This document shows positions 34,289-43,037 of a DNA stretch of 56,260 nt, one piece after another. Numbering within the stretch: position 1 is the stretch's first letter; every line of letters begins with the position of its first letter. The stretch is from contig NZ_QUAK01000054.1 of the NCBI RefSeq assembly GCF_003429565.1, positions 1 through 56,260 on the forward strand. Direction: 5' to 3'. The notes under the pieces were generated by a model, which was given only the letters and a program-made list of their open reading frames with translations, was not told the DNA's origin and searched no databases. The position numbers and the translations under genes were made by a program. The stretch comes from Streptomyces triticagri. GTDB lineage: Bacteria; Actinomycetota; Actinomycetes; Streptomycetales; Streptomycetaceae.

Positions 34289-35263
34289 ATGAACGGCTCG
34301 ACCCCCGCACCCGCAGCACACCGGCGCGCCACACTCGCCGCGCTGCCCGCGGTGCTCACCGGCCTGACCGTGGGCGCGGTCGCCGCCGCCCAGTGGGCCC
34401 GGCTGCCCGATCCGGTGGCCGTGCACTTCGGCACGGACGGCGCCGACCGGGTGGCGGCGAAGTCCGCGTTCGGCTGGATCGTGCTTGCGGTGTTCCTGGC
34501 GCAGGCCGTCGTACTCGCCCTGGTCGCCCACCGCGACAGCGCGCCGTCCCGCCCGGTGTACGTCACGGCCTTCGCGCTGCCGGCCGGACTCGGCGCGGTC
34601 TTCGTCATGGCCCTGCTCGCCAATGCGGCGGTGGACGACGCCCTGGAGGCCGAACTCCCCTTCTGGCGCATCGGGGTGGCCGCCCTGGTGGCCCTGGCGG
34701 CCGGCCTGATCGGCGCCCTGCTCACTCCCGCACACGACGGCTCCGAGGACGCCGCGCGCGCCGGTGAACAGCCCTCCTCGATCGGGCTCGGCGCCGGGGA
34801 GCAGGCCGTGTGGGTGGCACCCGCGTCACCGGTCTGGGTCCGGGCGGCCGGTGGCGCACTCACCGTCGCCGGACTGATCGGCTTCCTGCTCGAGCTACCT
34901 CAACTCGTATGGATCGCACTGCCGTTGGGCGTCGTGATGCTGGTGGCCGGGCAGCTGCGGGCCAGTGTCACCCGGCACGGCTTCGCGCTGCGGCTTCCCT
35001 GGCTGCCCTTCCCGCGCCGGGTGGTCGCACTCGCCGAGGTCCAGCGGGCGAGGGCCGGGCGGATCCGGCCGCTGACCGACCTCGGCGGCTGGGGCTACCG
35101 GCGGGTGGGCCGTCGCAGCGGTCTCGCCTGGGCGTCCGGCGAGGGACTGTGGATCGAGCTGACGCGCGGACGCGAGTTCCTGATCGTCGTACGGGACGCG
35201 AAGACGGCGGCCGCGCTGCTCAACGACCTGGTCGCACGTCAGGGCCGGGGCCCGGAGGCGTAG
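34289..35263 (+). CDS. DUF1648-domain membrane protein
   Basis: A 324-residue membrane protein. The DUF1648 region (about 15-60) has LPDPVAVHFGTDGADRVAAKSAFG with flanking helices; more helices lie at about 60-80, 92-112, 124-150, 185-200 and 205-225. The C-terminal 100 residues are soluble and basic. The ATG has GGGAGG. The following GntR gene starts four bases after its stop, so they form one operon. Such pairs usually respond to cell-envelope stress, but no substrate is evident. Confidence 0.82.
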   Translation: MNGSTPAPAAHRRATLAALPAVLTGLTVGAVAAAQWARLPDPVAVHFGTDGADRVAAKSAFGWIVLAVFLAQAVVLALVAHRDSAPSRPVYVTAFALPAGLGAVFVMALLANAAVDDALEAELPFWRIGVAALVALAAGLIGALLTPAHDGSEDAARAGEQPSSIGLGAGEQAVWVAPASPVWVRAAGGALTVAGLIGFLLELPQLVWIALPLGVVMLVAGQLRASVTRHGFALRLPWLPFPRRVVALAEVQRARAGRIRPLTDLGGWGYRRVGRRSGLAWASGEGLWIELTRGREFLIVVRDAKTAAALLNDLVARQGRGPEA

Positions 35264-35267
35264 CGGC

Positions 35268-35636
35268 ATGCTGATCAGAGTGGACTCGGCCGCAGCACGG
35301 CCGCTGGCCGAGCAGATCGCGGCCTCGGTACGGCGCGCCCTGGCCGAGGGTGAACTGGCGCCCGGCGACCGGCTCCCCAGCGCACGGGAGACGGCCCGGC
35401 TCCTGGAGGTCAACATGCACACGGTCCTGCGCGGCTACCAGATCCTGAAGGCCGAGGGACTGATCGATCTGCGCCCGGGGCGCGGCGCCGTGGTGACCGC
35501 GACACCGGAGCGGGCCCGCATCCCCGAGCTGATCGACCACCTGGTCGAGGGCGCGCGCGGCGCCGGCGTCACGGACGCGGAGTTGCTCTCCCTGGTCCGC
35601 TCGGCCCTCGGCGGACCCGATCAGGCCGGCTCGTAG
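35268..35636 (+). CDS. YtrA-type GntR regulator
   Basis: A 122-residue short GntR protein: winged helix (about 12-78) with LAEQIAASVRRALAEGELAPGDRLPSARETARLLEVNMHTVLRGYQIL and a short C-terminal helical tail of YtrA type. Members repress their own operon, here with the DUF1648 gene. Its 3' end overlaps the convergent reductase gene by 16 bases. Confidence 0.92.
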   Translation: MLIRVDSAAARPLAEQIAASVRRALAEGELAPGDRLPSARETARLLEVNMHTVLRGYQILKAEGLIDLRPGRGAVVTATPERARIPELIDHLVEGARGAGVTDAELLSLVRSALGGPDQAGS

Positions 35637-36181
35637 CGCATCAGCACGACCTGGGAGTCGAAGGTCCGGGCCTCGACGAGGCGTACGCCGAAGCGCTGCG
35701 GGTCCTGGAAGACGGGCCTGCCGCCGCCGAGGACGGCCGGGTGCACCGAGATCCGGTACTCGTCGATGAGGCGGTGCTCGGTGAGATGGGCGGCCAGGGA
35801 CGCGCCACCGAACAGGACCAGATTCGTGCCGGCGTCCTTGAGGGCGCGGATCTCGCCGGCGACGTCGCCGTTGATGACGCGGGTGTTCCAGTCCGCCTTC
35901 TCCAGGGTTCGGGAGGCCACGTACTTGGGCTTCTCGCGCCAGATCGGGGCGAACTTCAGGTCGTGCTCGTGGTCCGAGAGCTCCTCGGCGCGCGGCCAGT
36001 AGCCCGACATCATGTCCCAGACCACCCGGCCGTAGAGGAACGCGTCCGCCTCGTCGCTCACCTCCTGCGAGTACGCGGAGAGTTCGGGATCCATCACGGT
36101 CCAGTCGAACTCCCCCTGCGGTCCCTCGATGTAGCCGTCGAGAGACTGCGCCACGAAGTGGATGAGCCTGCCCTGCGTCAT
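35621..36181 (-). CDS. RibD C-terminal/dihydrofolate-reductase-fold protein
   Basis: A 186-residue reductase-fold protein: IHFVAQSLDGYIEGPQGEFDW, FLYGRVVWDMMSGYW, LVLFGGASLAAHL and DEYRISVHPAVLGGGRPVF. These match stand-alone RibD_C proteins, NADPH-dependent with unknown substrates. Overlaps the regulator gene tail-to-tail by 16 bases. Confidence 0.92.
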   Translation of the reverse strand: MTQGRLIHFVAQSLDGYIEGPQGEFDWTVMDPELSAYSQEVSDEADAFLYGRVVWDMMSGYWPRAEELSDHEHDLKFAPIWREKPKYVASRTLEKADWNTRVINGDVAGEIRALKDAGTNLVLFGGASLAAHLTEHRLIDEYRISVHPAVLGGGRPVFQDPQRFGVRLVEARTFDSQVVLMRYEPA

Positions 36182-36387
36182 GCGGTGTCCTCCTTGACCG
36201 GCCGGGTACGGGTCGCCGTCCGCTCAACGCGGCATGAGTCCCGCTCACCGCCTCCGGGCGGGTGTCCCCCGATCCGTTGAAGTGTGGTCTTCGGCGGGCA
36301 GGGTTTGGCATAGTGCTGGGACCGGAGCGAGGAGGACCGGGCGGGCGCGCCGCACACGCTCCGGTACCCGCCGAAGGGGGAAGTACG

Positions 36388-36951
36388 GTGCGCAGGCGCA
36401 GGCCGCGGGAGGTCAAGGACCTCATCACCCGACTCGGGAACCGGCTCGACCTGCCGGTGCCCGCCGAACCGGAGCAGCTCTTCACGGCGCTCCTGGCCGC
36501 CGCGTCCGACCTCAGAGGCCGCCGGATCGTCCTGCTCAAGGAGGAGTTCCCGCACCAGACGGCGACCGGTCTCTGGCTGGATCTGCCGGACCGCGATCTG
36601 ATCGTGGTGGACGCGCGGGCGACGCCGTTCCATCAACTGGCCATCATCTGCCACGAGATCTGGCACATCCTCAAGGGCGACTGCGGCCACCACGACGAGG
36701 CGGCGAGCGGCGCGGCCCAGGCGCTGCGCGACCGTTCCGAACTGCACAGTGCGGTACGGCAGGTGGCGGCCCGTACCGCCTTCGACGAGGCGAGCGAGCA
36801 GGACGCGGAGACCTTCGCCCTGTACGCCGCGGCCCAGTTCCGCAGCCGGCTGCAGGACGGCGGCGCCGCTGCCCCCGCCCCCGCCACCGACCGTTCGGGC
36901 ATCGGCGGCCGCATCAGCGCCTCCCTCGGTGACGGCCGGCCGCAGGTCTGA
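36388..36951 (+). CDS. HExxH protein, ImmA/IrrE (ParH)-like
   Basis: A 187-residue protein with the zinc-protease motif ICHEIWHILKGDCGHH (about residues 88-103). An N-terminal basic helix RRRRPREVKDLITRLGNRL and a late Glu-rich segment (SEQDAETFALYAAAQF) that could supply the third metal ligand are visible. This fits the short ImmA/IrrE-like proteins often annotated as a toxin component. No XRE partner is adjacent. The GTG at 36388 has AGGGGGAAG upstream. The next gene starts three bases after the stop, so the two are coupled. Confidence 0.78.
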   Translation: MRRRRPREVKDLITRLGNRLDLPVPAEPEQLFTALLAAASDLRGRRIVLLKEEFPHQTATGLWLDLPDRDLIVVDARATPFHQLAIICHEIWHILKGDCGHHDEAASGAAQALRDRSELHSAVRQVAARTAFDEASEQDAETFALYAAAQFRSRLQDGGAAAPAPATDRSGIGGRISASLGDGRPQV

Positions 36952-36954
36952 GCC

Positions 36955-38118
36955 GTGCGGACGTGGGGTTACTACTTGCCGGTCCTGGCGCTGTGGGCCG
37001 CACTCGCGGTGAAGCTCCCCTCCCTCGTCAAGTGGCGTGACCCGCTGGTCCGTTCGGTGTGCGTGGTGCTCGCGCTCGCGGGCGCGGGTTTCCTCTTCGC
37101 CGCGCCCTCCACGATCAGGTTCGTCAATGAGACGGCCGGGATCGCCAATCTCTCCGGGCCCCTTGTGTACGTGATCATCAGCGGGTTCAGTGCGGCCTGC
37201 CTGCTGCTGATCCTGCAGTGGCGCGGCGGACCCGAGGAGCAGGTACGACGCGTCTCGCGGCGCTGGGCCACCGGGTACGCGGTCCTTGTCTCGGCCCTGG
37301 TGGTGCTGTTCGCGATCGGGGACGCGCCCGTCGAGCGGCGTACCGACTTCGACACGTATTACGCGCGCACGCCCTGGATCGGCCAGATGGTGCTGCTCTA
37401 TCTGCTCGGGCACATCACCGCGGCCGTGGCCTCGTCGGTGCTCTGCTGCCGGTGGGCCGGCCAGGTGCACGGGTGGCTGCGCGCCGGCCTGTACACGATG
37501 ACCGTGGGATGGATCCTGAATCTGAGCTTCAGCGGCCTGAAGCTGGCTGCCGTGGCGGCGCGTTGGTCGGGCCGGGACTGGGACGCGCTCAGCTCCGTCG
37601 TGGCGCCCGGCTTCGTGGGCCTTGCCGCGGTCTGGGTGACCGCCGGGATCCTGATGCCGCTGGTGGGGCCGCGGCTCGTGGCGACCTGGCGCACCCTCGC
37701 CGCCTGGCGCGGCCTCGCCCCGCTGTGGCGCGAGCTGAGCGGCGCGGCGGACCGGCCGCTGGCCGCGTCGATCCCCTGGTACTCGACGCCGCGTATCCAT
37801 CTCGTCCGCCGGGAGGCCGGCATCCAGGACGGACTCGCCCTGCTGCGGCCGTACTTGGACGACACGGTCCGCACCCGCGCACAGCACCGGGCGACGGCGT
37901 ACGGGGACGGGGCCGTGCAGGCGGAGTGGGTCGGTCACGCGGCGATGATCGCGGCGGCCGCGCGGGCCACCGGCACCTCGCCCGCCACCACGCCCGACCG
38001 ACCCGCCTCGCCTCCGCCCGCCGCGCGCGACACGCTGATCGGAGTCGCCCGCGCCCTGCACACCTCGCCCGTCGTGGCGGACTTCCGCAAACCCCCCACG
38101 GAAAGAGTCCGGTTGTGA
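36955..38118 (+). CDS. Seven-helix membrane protein, MAB_1171c/DUF6545 type (first copy)
   Basis: A 387-residue protein with seven predicted helices in the first 240 residues, then a cytoplasmic domain of about 150 residues. Family-like phrases are VKWRDPLVRSVCVVLALAG, FAAPSTIRFVNETAGIANLSGPLVY, RTDFDTYYARTPW and LLYLLGH. Proteins of this type are annotated as putative transporters with no proven substrate. The second copy shares the same phrases in the same order. GTG start, three bases after the HExxH gene. Confidence 0.82.
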   Translation: MRTWGYYLPVLALWAALAVKLPSLVKWRDPLVRSVCVVLALAGAGFLFAAPSTIRFVNETAGIANLSGPLVYVIISGFSAACLLLILQWRGGPEEQVRRVSRRWATGYAVLVSALVVLFAIGDAPVERRTDFDTYYARTPWIGQMVLLYLLGHITAAVASSVLCCRWAGQVHGWLRAGLYTMTVGWILNLSFSGLKLAAVAARWSGRDWDALSSVVAPGFVGLAAVWVTAGILMPLVGPRLVATWRTLAAWRGLAPLWRELSGAADRPLAASIPWYSTPRIHLVRREAGIQDGLALLRPYLDDTVRTRAQHRATAYGDGAVQAEWVGHAAMIAAAARATGTSPATTPDRPASPPPAARDTLIGVARALHTSPVVADFRKPPTERVRL

Positions 38119-38196
38119 CCCACACCCCCACCCGCGACCACCACTCTCCCCATCCGCCGAAGGCCACCGCACGCCGCCCGGCGCCGGGGCACTGAC

Positions 38197-39396
38197 ATGG
38201 AGAACGGTCTGGTCTTCTACGTACCGGCGGCGGTTCTGCTGCTCGCGGTCGTCCTCAAGTTCTCCTCGCTGCGCGGCGAATGGCGCGATCCGCTGATCAC
38301 GGCCAGCGGCACGATCCTGGTGGTCGGCGCGCTCGCCTGCTTCCTCGCCGCCCCGCCGACCATTCGCGTGGTGAACGACGTGACGGGGATCAGCAACTTC
38401 TCCGCGCCGCTCGTCTACAGCGGGATGTCCGCGCTCAGCGCCTCGTACCTGGTCCTGATGATGTACTGGCAGGGCGGCCGGCCCGAACGGCTGCGGCGCA
38501 ACACGCAGTTGGTGGTCGGAGCGTACGCGCTGGTCATCGCGGGCATCGTGGTGCTGTTCTCACTCGCCGACGTGCCGGTGGAGCGGGACCGGGACCTGGA
38601 CACGTACTACGCCAACACGCCGTTCATGCGCGAGATGATCCTGCTCTACCTGGTCGGCCACTCGGCCGCGAGCATCACGCTGACGGCCCTCGGGCTCAAA
38701 TGGGTGCGGAAGGTGCGGGGCCTGACCCGGATCGGGCTCACCTTCATCGTGGTGGGGTTCGCCTTCGACGTCGTGTTCCAGTTCGCCAAGTACGCGGCCA
38801 TGGCGGCACGTTGGTTCGGGAACGACTGGGACTGGCTGTCCACCTCGTTCGCGCCGCCGATGGTGCTGCTCGCCGGGATCTGTGTGGGGACCGGGTTCGC
38901 CCTGCCGCGCATCGGGCCGGCGATCGGGGCGACCTATCGGACATGGCAACGTTGCCGCCAACTCCGCCCACTGTGCGAGGAGTTGGCCGGTCTCGGCGCG
39001 CCCGCCACCGCCGTGGTGCACTGGTGGGACCGGCCCGCCGTGCGCCTGGCCCAGCAGGAGGTGCTCATCGGCGACGGGGTGATCGCCTGCTCCCCCTACT
39101 TCGACCAGGAAGTACGCAAGGCCGCCCATGCCGAGGCCCGGGCGGCCGGCCACGACACGGCGGCGGAGCGGACGGAGGCCGTGGCGGAGGCGGCGATGCT
39201 CACCGCCGCCCGGGTGCGGGTGACGGCCGAGCACGAGGCGGCGCCGCCCGCCGAGGTGGGCCGGCTCACCTCCCTGTCGAGCGCCGACCGGATGGTCGAC
39301 CTCGCCAGGGCGCTGTCGTCGCCGATCGTCGCCCGGGCGCGCGCCGACGCGGCCGAACGGACCGCGGAGGAACGGGCGTCCGGGACGGCGCACTGA
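38197..39396 (+). CDS. Seven-helix membrane protein, MAB_1171c/DUF6545 type (second copy)
   Basis: A 399-residue paralogue of the previous gene: GEWRDPLITASGTILVVGAL, FLAAPPTIRVVNDVTGISNFSAPLVY, RDLDTYYANTPF and LLYLVGH align position by position with it. Seven helices, then a soluble C-terminal region (about 245-399) rich in Ala and Arg. A 78-base gap separates the copies. Tandem duplication followed by divergence is the simplest explanation; the two might form a heteromer. Confidence 0.82.
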   Translation: MENGLVFYVPAAVLLLAVVLKFSSLRGEWRDPLITASGTILVVGALACFLAAPPTIRVVNDVTGISNFSAPLVYSGMSALSASYLVLMMYWQGGRPERLRRNTQLVVGAYALVIAGIVVLFSLADVPVERDRDLDTYYANTPFMREMILLYLVGHSAASITLTALGLKWVRKVRGLTRIGLTFIVVGFAFDVVFQFAKYAAMAARWFGNDWDWLSTSFAPPMVLLAGICVGTGFALPRIGPAIGATYRTWQRCRQLRPLCEELAGLGAPATAVVHWWDRPAVRLAQQEVLIGDGVIACSPYFDQEVRKAAHAEARAAGHDTAAERTEAVAEAAMLTAARVRVTAEHEAAPPAEVGRLTSLSSADRMVDLARALSSPIVARARADAAERTAEERASGTAH

Positions 39397-39491
39397 CCGG
39401 TCGGCACACCCGCGAAGGCCCGGTGCGCCGGCCCGGGCGGCTTTCGATCACCCGTTCCCAGGACAAACGCGGTGATGAGAGAGTGACGCCC

Positions 39492-41048
39492 ATGCACGCC
39501 CCACCCACCCCACGCAGCAGGGCCGTTGTCCTCGGCGGCGGCATGACCGGCATGCTCGCCGCCCATGCCCTCGCCGAGGTCGCGGACGTCACGGTGATCG
39601 AGGACGACGTCCTGCCCGAAGGTCCCGAGCCCCGCCGCGGACTCCCCCAGGCCCGGCACGCCCATCTCCTCTGGTCGGGCGGGGTGCGTGCGCTCGACGA
39701 GCTGCTGCCCGGGATCGTCGACCGCCTGGTCGACCGTGGCGCCCGGCGCGTCCCGATCATGAGCGGCCTTGTGTCGAAGGCGCCGAGCGGGCAGTGGTTC
39801 CGGCGGTTCGCGCATGCGCAGCACACCAATCTGGTGTGCAGCCGCGACCTCCTGGACGCGGTGATACGGACCGCGGTGCTCCGCAACCCTCGCATCACAC
39901 TGCACCCGCGCACCCGCGCGGTCGGGCTCGAGGGCTCGGCGTCCCGGGTGACGGGCGTACGGGTCGAGTCGGTCGTACGTGACGGGGCGGGCGTACGTGA
40001 CGGGTCTGGCGTACATGACGGGGCGGGCGTACACGACAGGTCTGGCGTACCTGACAAGCCCGAGGCCGGAGCCGGAGCCGGAGCCGGAGCAGGAGCACGA
40101 GCAGGAGTCGAGACCCTCGCCGCCGATCTGGTGATCGACGCCTGCGGCCGGGCCAGCCGGACACCGCAGTGGCTGCGCGCGCTCGGCCTGCCGGCGGTCG
40201 ACGAACGGGTGGTGGACGCCGGTGTCGGCTACGCGAGCCGGCTCTACCGGGCGCCCGGCAGCACCGCCTCGATCCCGATCGTCAACGTCCAGGCGGACCC
40301 CCGGCAGGCGCCCGGCCGCGGCGGCATCATCCTGCCGATCGAGCACGGCCGACTCCTGGTGACGCTGTCCGGAACCGCCGGCGGACGCCCCACCGCGGAC
40401 AACGACGCATTCGTCCCCTTCGCACTCACGCTGCAGCACCCCCTGATCGGCGAACTCCTCGCACACGCCGAGCCGTTGACCGACGTCGTCACCAGCCACA
40501 GCACGGCGAACCGGCGGCGCTACTACGAACGGGCCCGCATGCCCGGCGGGTTCGCGGTCCTGGGCGACGCCCTGGCCGGCTACAACCCGGTGTACGGGCA
40601 CGGCCTCACCGCCGCGGCACAGGGCGCCGTCGCCCTGCGCGACACCCTGCGGCGCCATCCGCTCCCGGCGCCCGGCACCGCGCGCGTCATCCAGCGTGCG
40701 GTCGCCCGACCCGTGGGCCACGCCTGGGACCTGGCGGTCGGGCAGGACGCCGGCTATCCCGGCGCCACCGACCAACCACCCAGCCGCATCGAGCAGTTGA
40801 CCGCCCGCTATCTGGACCGTGTCGTCGACACCGGTGCCCGCAACCCGTACGCCCTGCGCATCCTGCTCGACGTGATGAGCATGCAGGCCCCGCCCACCAG
40901 GCTGCTCCGTCCCGACATGCTGCGACTGGTCCTGACGGGCCGCAAGAAGCCACTGCTCGACGCACCGCCCCTCACGGCCGAGGAGCGGTCGGCGATCACC
41001 CGCGCACGGCCGCCGGTCCACGAAGGCGAGGGCCGCGCCGCCCACTGA
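39492..41048 (+). CDS. FAD-dependent oxidoreductase
   Basis: A 518-residue flavoprotein. The Rossmann motif VVLGGGMTGMLAAHALAEVADVTVIEDD is at about residues 11-38. RRGLPQARHAHLLWSGGVRALDELLPGI resembles epoxidase-like or hydroxylase-like FAD enzymes. A second FAD motif is GGFAVLGDALAGYNPVYGHGL (about 355). A tandem repeat (about 162-205) inserts Gly/Asp/Val- and Ala/Gly-rich residues between domains and is probably a flexible loop. The ATG at 39492 is preceded by GAGAGAG. It follows the membrane pair by 95 bases on the same strand. The substrate is unknown. Confidence 0.82.
   Translation: MHAPPTPRSRAVVLGGGMTGMLAAHALAEVADVTVIEDDVLPEGPEPRRGLPQARHAHLLWSGGVRALDELLPGIVDRLVDRGARRVPIMSGLVSKAPSGQWFRRFAHAQHTNLVCSRDLLDAVIRTAVLRNPRITLHPRTRAVGLEGSASRVTGVRVESVVRDGAGVRDGSGVHDGAGVHDRSGVPDKPEAGAGAGAGAGARAGVETLAADLVIDACGRASRTPQWLRALGLPAVDERVVDAGVGYASRLYRAPGSTASIPIVNVQADPRQAPGRGGIILPIEHGRLLVTLSGTAGGRPTADNDAFVPFALTLQHPLIGELLAHAEPLTDVVTSHSTANRRRYYERARMPGGFAVLGDALAGYNPVYGHGLTAAAQGAVALRDTLRRHPLPAPGTARVIQRAVARPVGHAWDLAVGQDAGYPGATDQPPSRIEQLTARYLDRVVDTGARNPYALRILLDVMSMQAPPTRLLRPDMLRLVLTGRKKPLLDAPPLTAEERSAITRARPPVHEGEGRAAH
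39975..40055 (+). repeat. 18-base in-frame tandem repeat in the FAD oxidoreductase gene
   Basis: Four full units (GTACGTGACGGGGCGGGC and variants) and a half unit, alternating GAGV and GSGV codons so the true period may be 36. A run of GGAGCC-type hexamers follows (about 40067-40110). In frame, so length variation would not break the protein. Confidence 0.88.
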
Positions 41049-41067
41049 CCTGCCGCGCCCGCCCCGG

Positions 41068-42186
41068 TCACCCGTACAGCGCCTTCTCCGTGAAGGCGGC
41101 GAGGGCCTCGTCGATGGGGTGGGGCTCGGGTGTGCCCTGCGGGGAGAGGGCGTTCCACCGCTGGAGGTTGGTGGCGAGGGAGAGTTGGCGGCGGCCGTCG
41201 CTGCTGGACATGGCGAGGGTGCCGCCGCCCCAGACCGTGCCGCCGTGCCCCCAGCGGGCGGGCCGCCCCGGGGACTCGGTCGGGTAGAGGCCGAGGCCGT
41301 AGTCCATCGGGTGGCCCTCCTGGGAGACGATCCGCACGGTCCGCTGCATCTGCTCCAGCGACGGCCGGCTGACGATCTCGCCGGTGAGGAGCAGGCGGAA
41401 GAACCGGTTGAGGTCCCCGACGGTCGAGATCAGCGAGGCCGCCACACCCGTCCAGGACATCTCGAAGACGCTGTAGTCGCGCGGCGGGTCGATCATGCCG
41501 AACCACGCCTCGTACAGCCGCGAGTGCGGCCCTTCGACGTGCTCTCCGGTGGGAAAGCCGGTGTCGCGGAGTCCGGCGGGCTCGACGACGTCCCGGGTGA
41601 TGCACTCCTCGGGCGTCATGCCGGTCTCCAGGGCCAGGAGTTCGCCGAGGAGCAGGTAGTTGGTGTTGGAGTACAGGCCGAGCGGGCCGCCCGGCTCGCC
41701 GGTGGCGGGCGCTGCGACGCCCATCCCGATCAGATCGGCGATGGCGAACCGGGTGTGCCGGTGGTCGTCCAGGCTCTTGGGCGAGGTCCCCGCGACGGCC
41801 GGCATGCCCGCGAGGGACGGATAGGCGTACGGGAGGTACTCGGCGAGGCCGCTGGTGTGGTTGATGAGCATCCGGACGGTGATCGCGTCACCGCGCTCGC
41901 CGGGCACCAGCTTCGGCAGGTACCGGGCGATCGGCGCGTCCAGGTCGATCCGGCCCCGCTCGGCCTGCCGCAGTACGGCCGCGGCGGTGAAGGTCTTGGT
42001 GACGCTGCCGACGCGATGGCGCAGATCGGCGGTGACCGGGCGGCCGGTGTCGAGGTCCGCGACCCCGGCGGCCCCGCGCCAGACCCGCTCACCGTCCCGC
42101 ACCTCGGCGAAGATGCCGGGCATCCCGGCGCGGTGCACATCGTGGACGGCGGCGTCCAGCGCTGCGAAGTCGAGTTCATCGCTCAC
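41068..42186 (-). CDS. Serine beta-lactamase-like hydrolase
   Basis: A 372-residue class C/DD-peptidase-like serine hydrolase. The nucleophile motif is SVTK (VGSVTKTFTAAAVL, about residues 63-66). YSNTNYLLLGELL gives the Tyr-x-Asn motif near 175, and HGGTVWGGG replaces KTG near 320. There is no signal peptide, which suggests an intracellular esterase or peptidase rather than a secreted penicillin target. Start GTG at 42186 with GAGGGG upstream; the in-frame sequence before it crosses the operator. Convergent with the FAD gene (19-base gap), divergent from the TetR gene. Confidence 0.85.
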   Translation of the reverse strand: MSDELDFAALDAAVHDVHRAGMPGIFAEVRDGERVWRGAAGVADLDTGRPVTADLRHRVGSVTKTFTAAAVLRQAERGRIDLDAPIARYLPKLVPGERGDAITVRMLINHTSGLAEYLPYAYPSLAGMPAVAGTSPKSLDDHRHTRFAIADLIGMGVAAPATGEPGGPLGLYSNTNYLLLGELLALETGMTPEECITRDVVEPAGLRDTGFPTGEHVEGPHSRLYEAWFGMIDPPRDYSVFEMSWTGVAASLISTVGDLNRFFRLLLTGEIVSRPSLEQMQRTVRIVSQEGHPMDYGLGLYPTESPGRPARWGHGGTVWGGGTLAMSSSDGRRQLSLATNLQRWNALSPQGTPEPHPIDEALAAFTEKALYG

Positions 42187-42255
42187 GACAGGTGTCCCCT
42201 CGTAGCAGTTCGCACCCAGTGCCCGGCACGGTGGTCCGAAGCCGTGGGCACCCTC

Positions 42256-42307
42256 ATGCATCCATTATGCACGCACCGCGTGCATCACCAAGTGCATAAG
42301 CTAGGCT
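42256..42307. promoter_or_regulatory. TetR-type operator and promoter between divergent genes
   Basis: ATGCACGC-ACC-GCGTGCAT (42267-42285) is a perfect palindrome. A wider pair TTATGCAC (42265-42272) and GTGCATAA (42292-42299) adds another half-site, and ATGCAT at 42256 may be a fourth. TAGGCT at 42302-42307 is a probable -10 for the tetR gene. Binding here could repress both divergent genes. Confidence 0.75.
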
Positions 42308-42340
42308 GTGAACCCCCGACGATCCCCCGAGAGGTACGAA

Positions 42341-42991
42341 ATGGCAGGTCGCAGGCGCTGGTCGACCGAGGAGATCCTGGACGCGGCAGAGCAGGTGCTG
42401 CGCACGAGCGACGCCGACTCGTTCAGCGTGCGAGGGCTCGCCGCGACGCTCGGGACCGACTCCTCCAGCCTCTACCGGCACTTCCGCAGCAAGACGGAAC
42501 TCCTGCGCGCGGTCGCCGACCGGATCCTGCTCGCCGCGGTAGAAGGCCACCGGCCCGAGGGCGACTGGAAGCAGCGCATCACCGAACTCGCCCTGCACGT
42601 ACGGGAGGCCTTCGGCCGACAGCCCCAACTCGCCGCGATCTGGGGGCGCTACGCGTCCGGCGGCACCGGATCCCGCCTGGTCATGGAAGAAGTCCTGCAG
42701 GCACTGCAGACCTCCGGCCTGCCCGAGGAGAAGATCCCGGCGGCCTACCACCGCATCGCGATCCTGCTCACCTCGCTGGTCGCCTCCGAGGCCGCGATCA
42801 GCACCCTCACGCCCAAGGAGTACGACCAGGGCCTGGAGCTGTTCCGCGTCGCGGTCCTCGGCGCCGACCCCGACCACTTCCCGGCCCTCTCCCACTTCGC
42901 CCGCGAGATCCGCCCCCTCGGCGCAGACCGCGACCAGGCCTTCCACGAGATCCTCGCGGCCCAACTGGCCCAGATCGAGACGGCGCTCTAG
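42341..42991 (+). CDS. TetR-family repressor
   Basis: A 216-residue regulator. Helix-turn-helix RRWSTEEILDAAEQVL ... FSVRGLAATLGTDSSSLYRHFRSKTELLRAVADRIL (about 4-55), then a helical ligand domain. The ATG at 42341 has GAGAGG upstream; a GTG 11 codons earlier lies next to the -10 and is unlikely. Predicted to control itself and the divergent beta-lactamase-like gene. Confidence 0.92.
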   Translation: MAGRRRWSTEEILDAAEQVLRTSDADSFSVRGLAATLGTDSSSLYRHFRSKTELLRAVADRILLAAVEGHRPEGDWKQRITELALHVREAFGRQPQLAAIWGRYASGGTGSRLVMEEVLQALQTSGLPEEKIPAAYHRIAILLTSLVASEAAISTLTPKEYDQGLELFRVAVLGADPDHFPALSHFAREIRPLGADRDQAFHEILAAQLAQIETAL

Positions 42992-43037
42992 GAGGCGTCT
43001 CCCCTGCCGGCGAGGACGCGTCAGCTGCGCGCACGCG

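Noticed and set aside
36388..41048. Conventional biosynthetic gene cluster
   Set aside because: One FAD oxidoreductase without synthase, synthetase, cyclase or carrier-protein genes is not enough.
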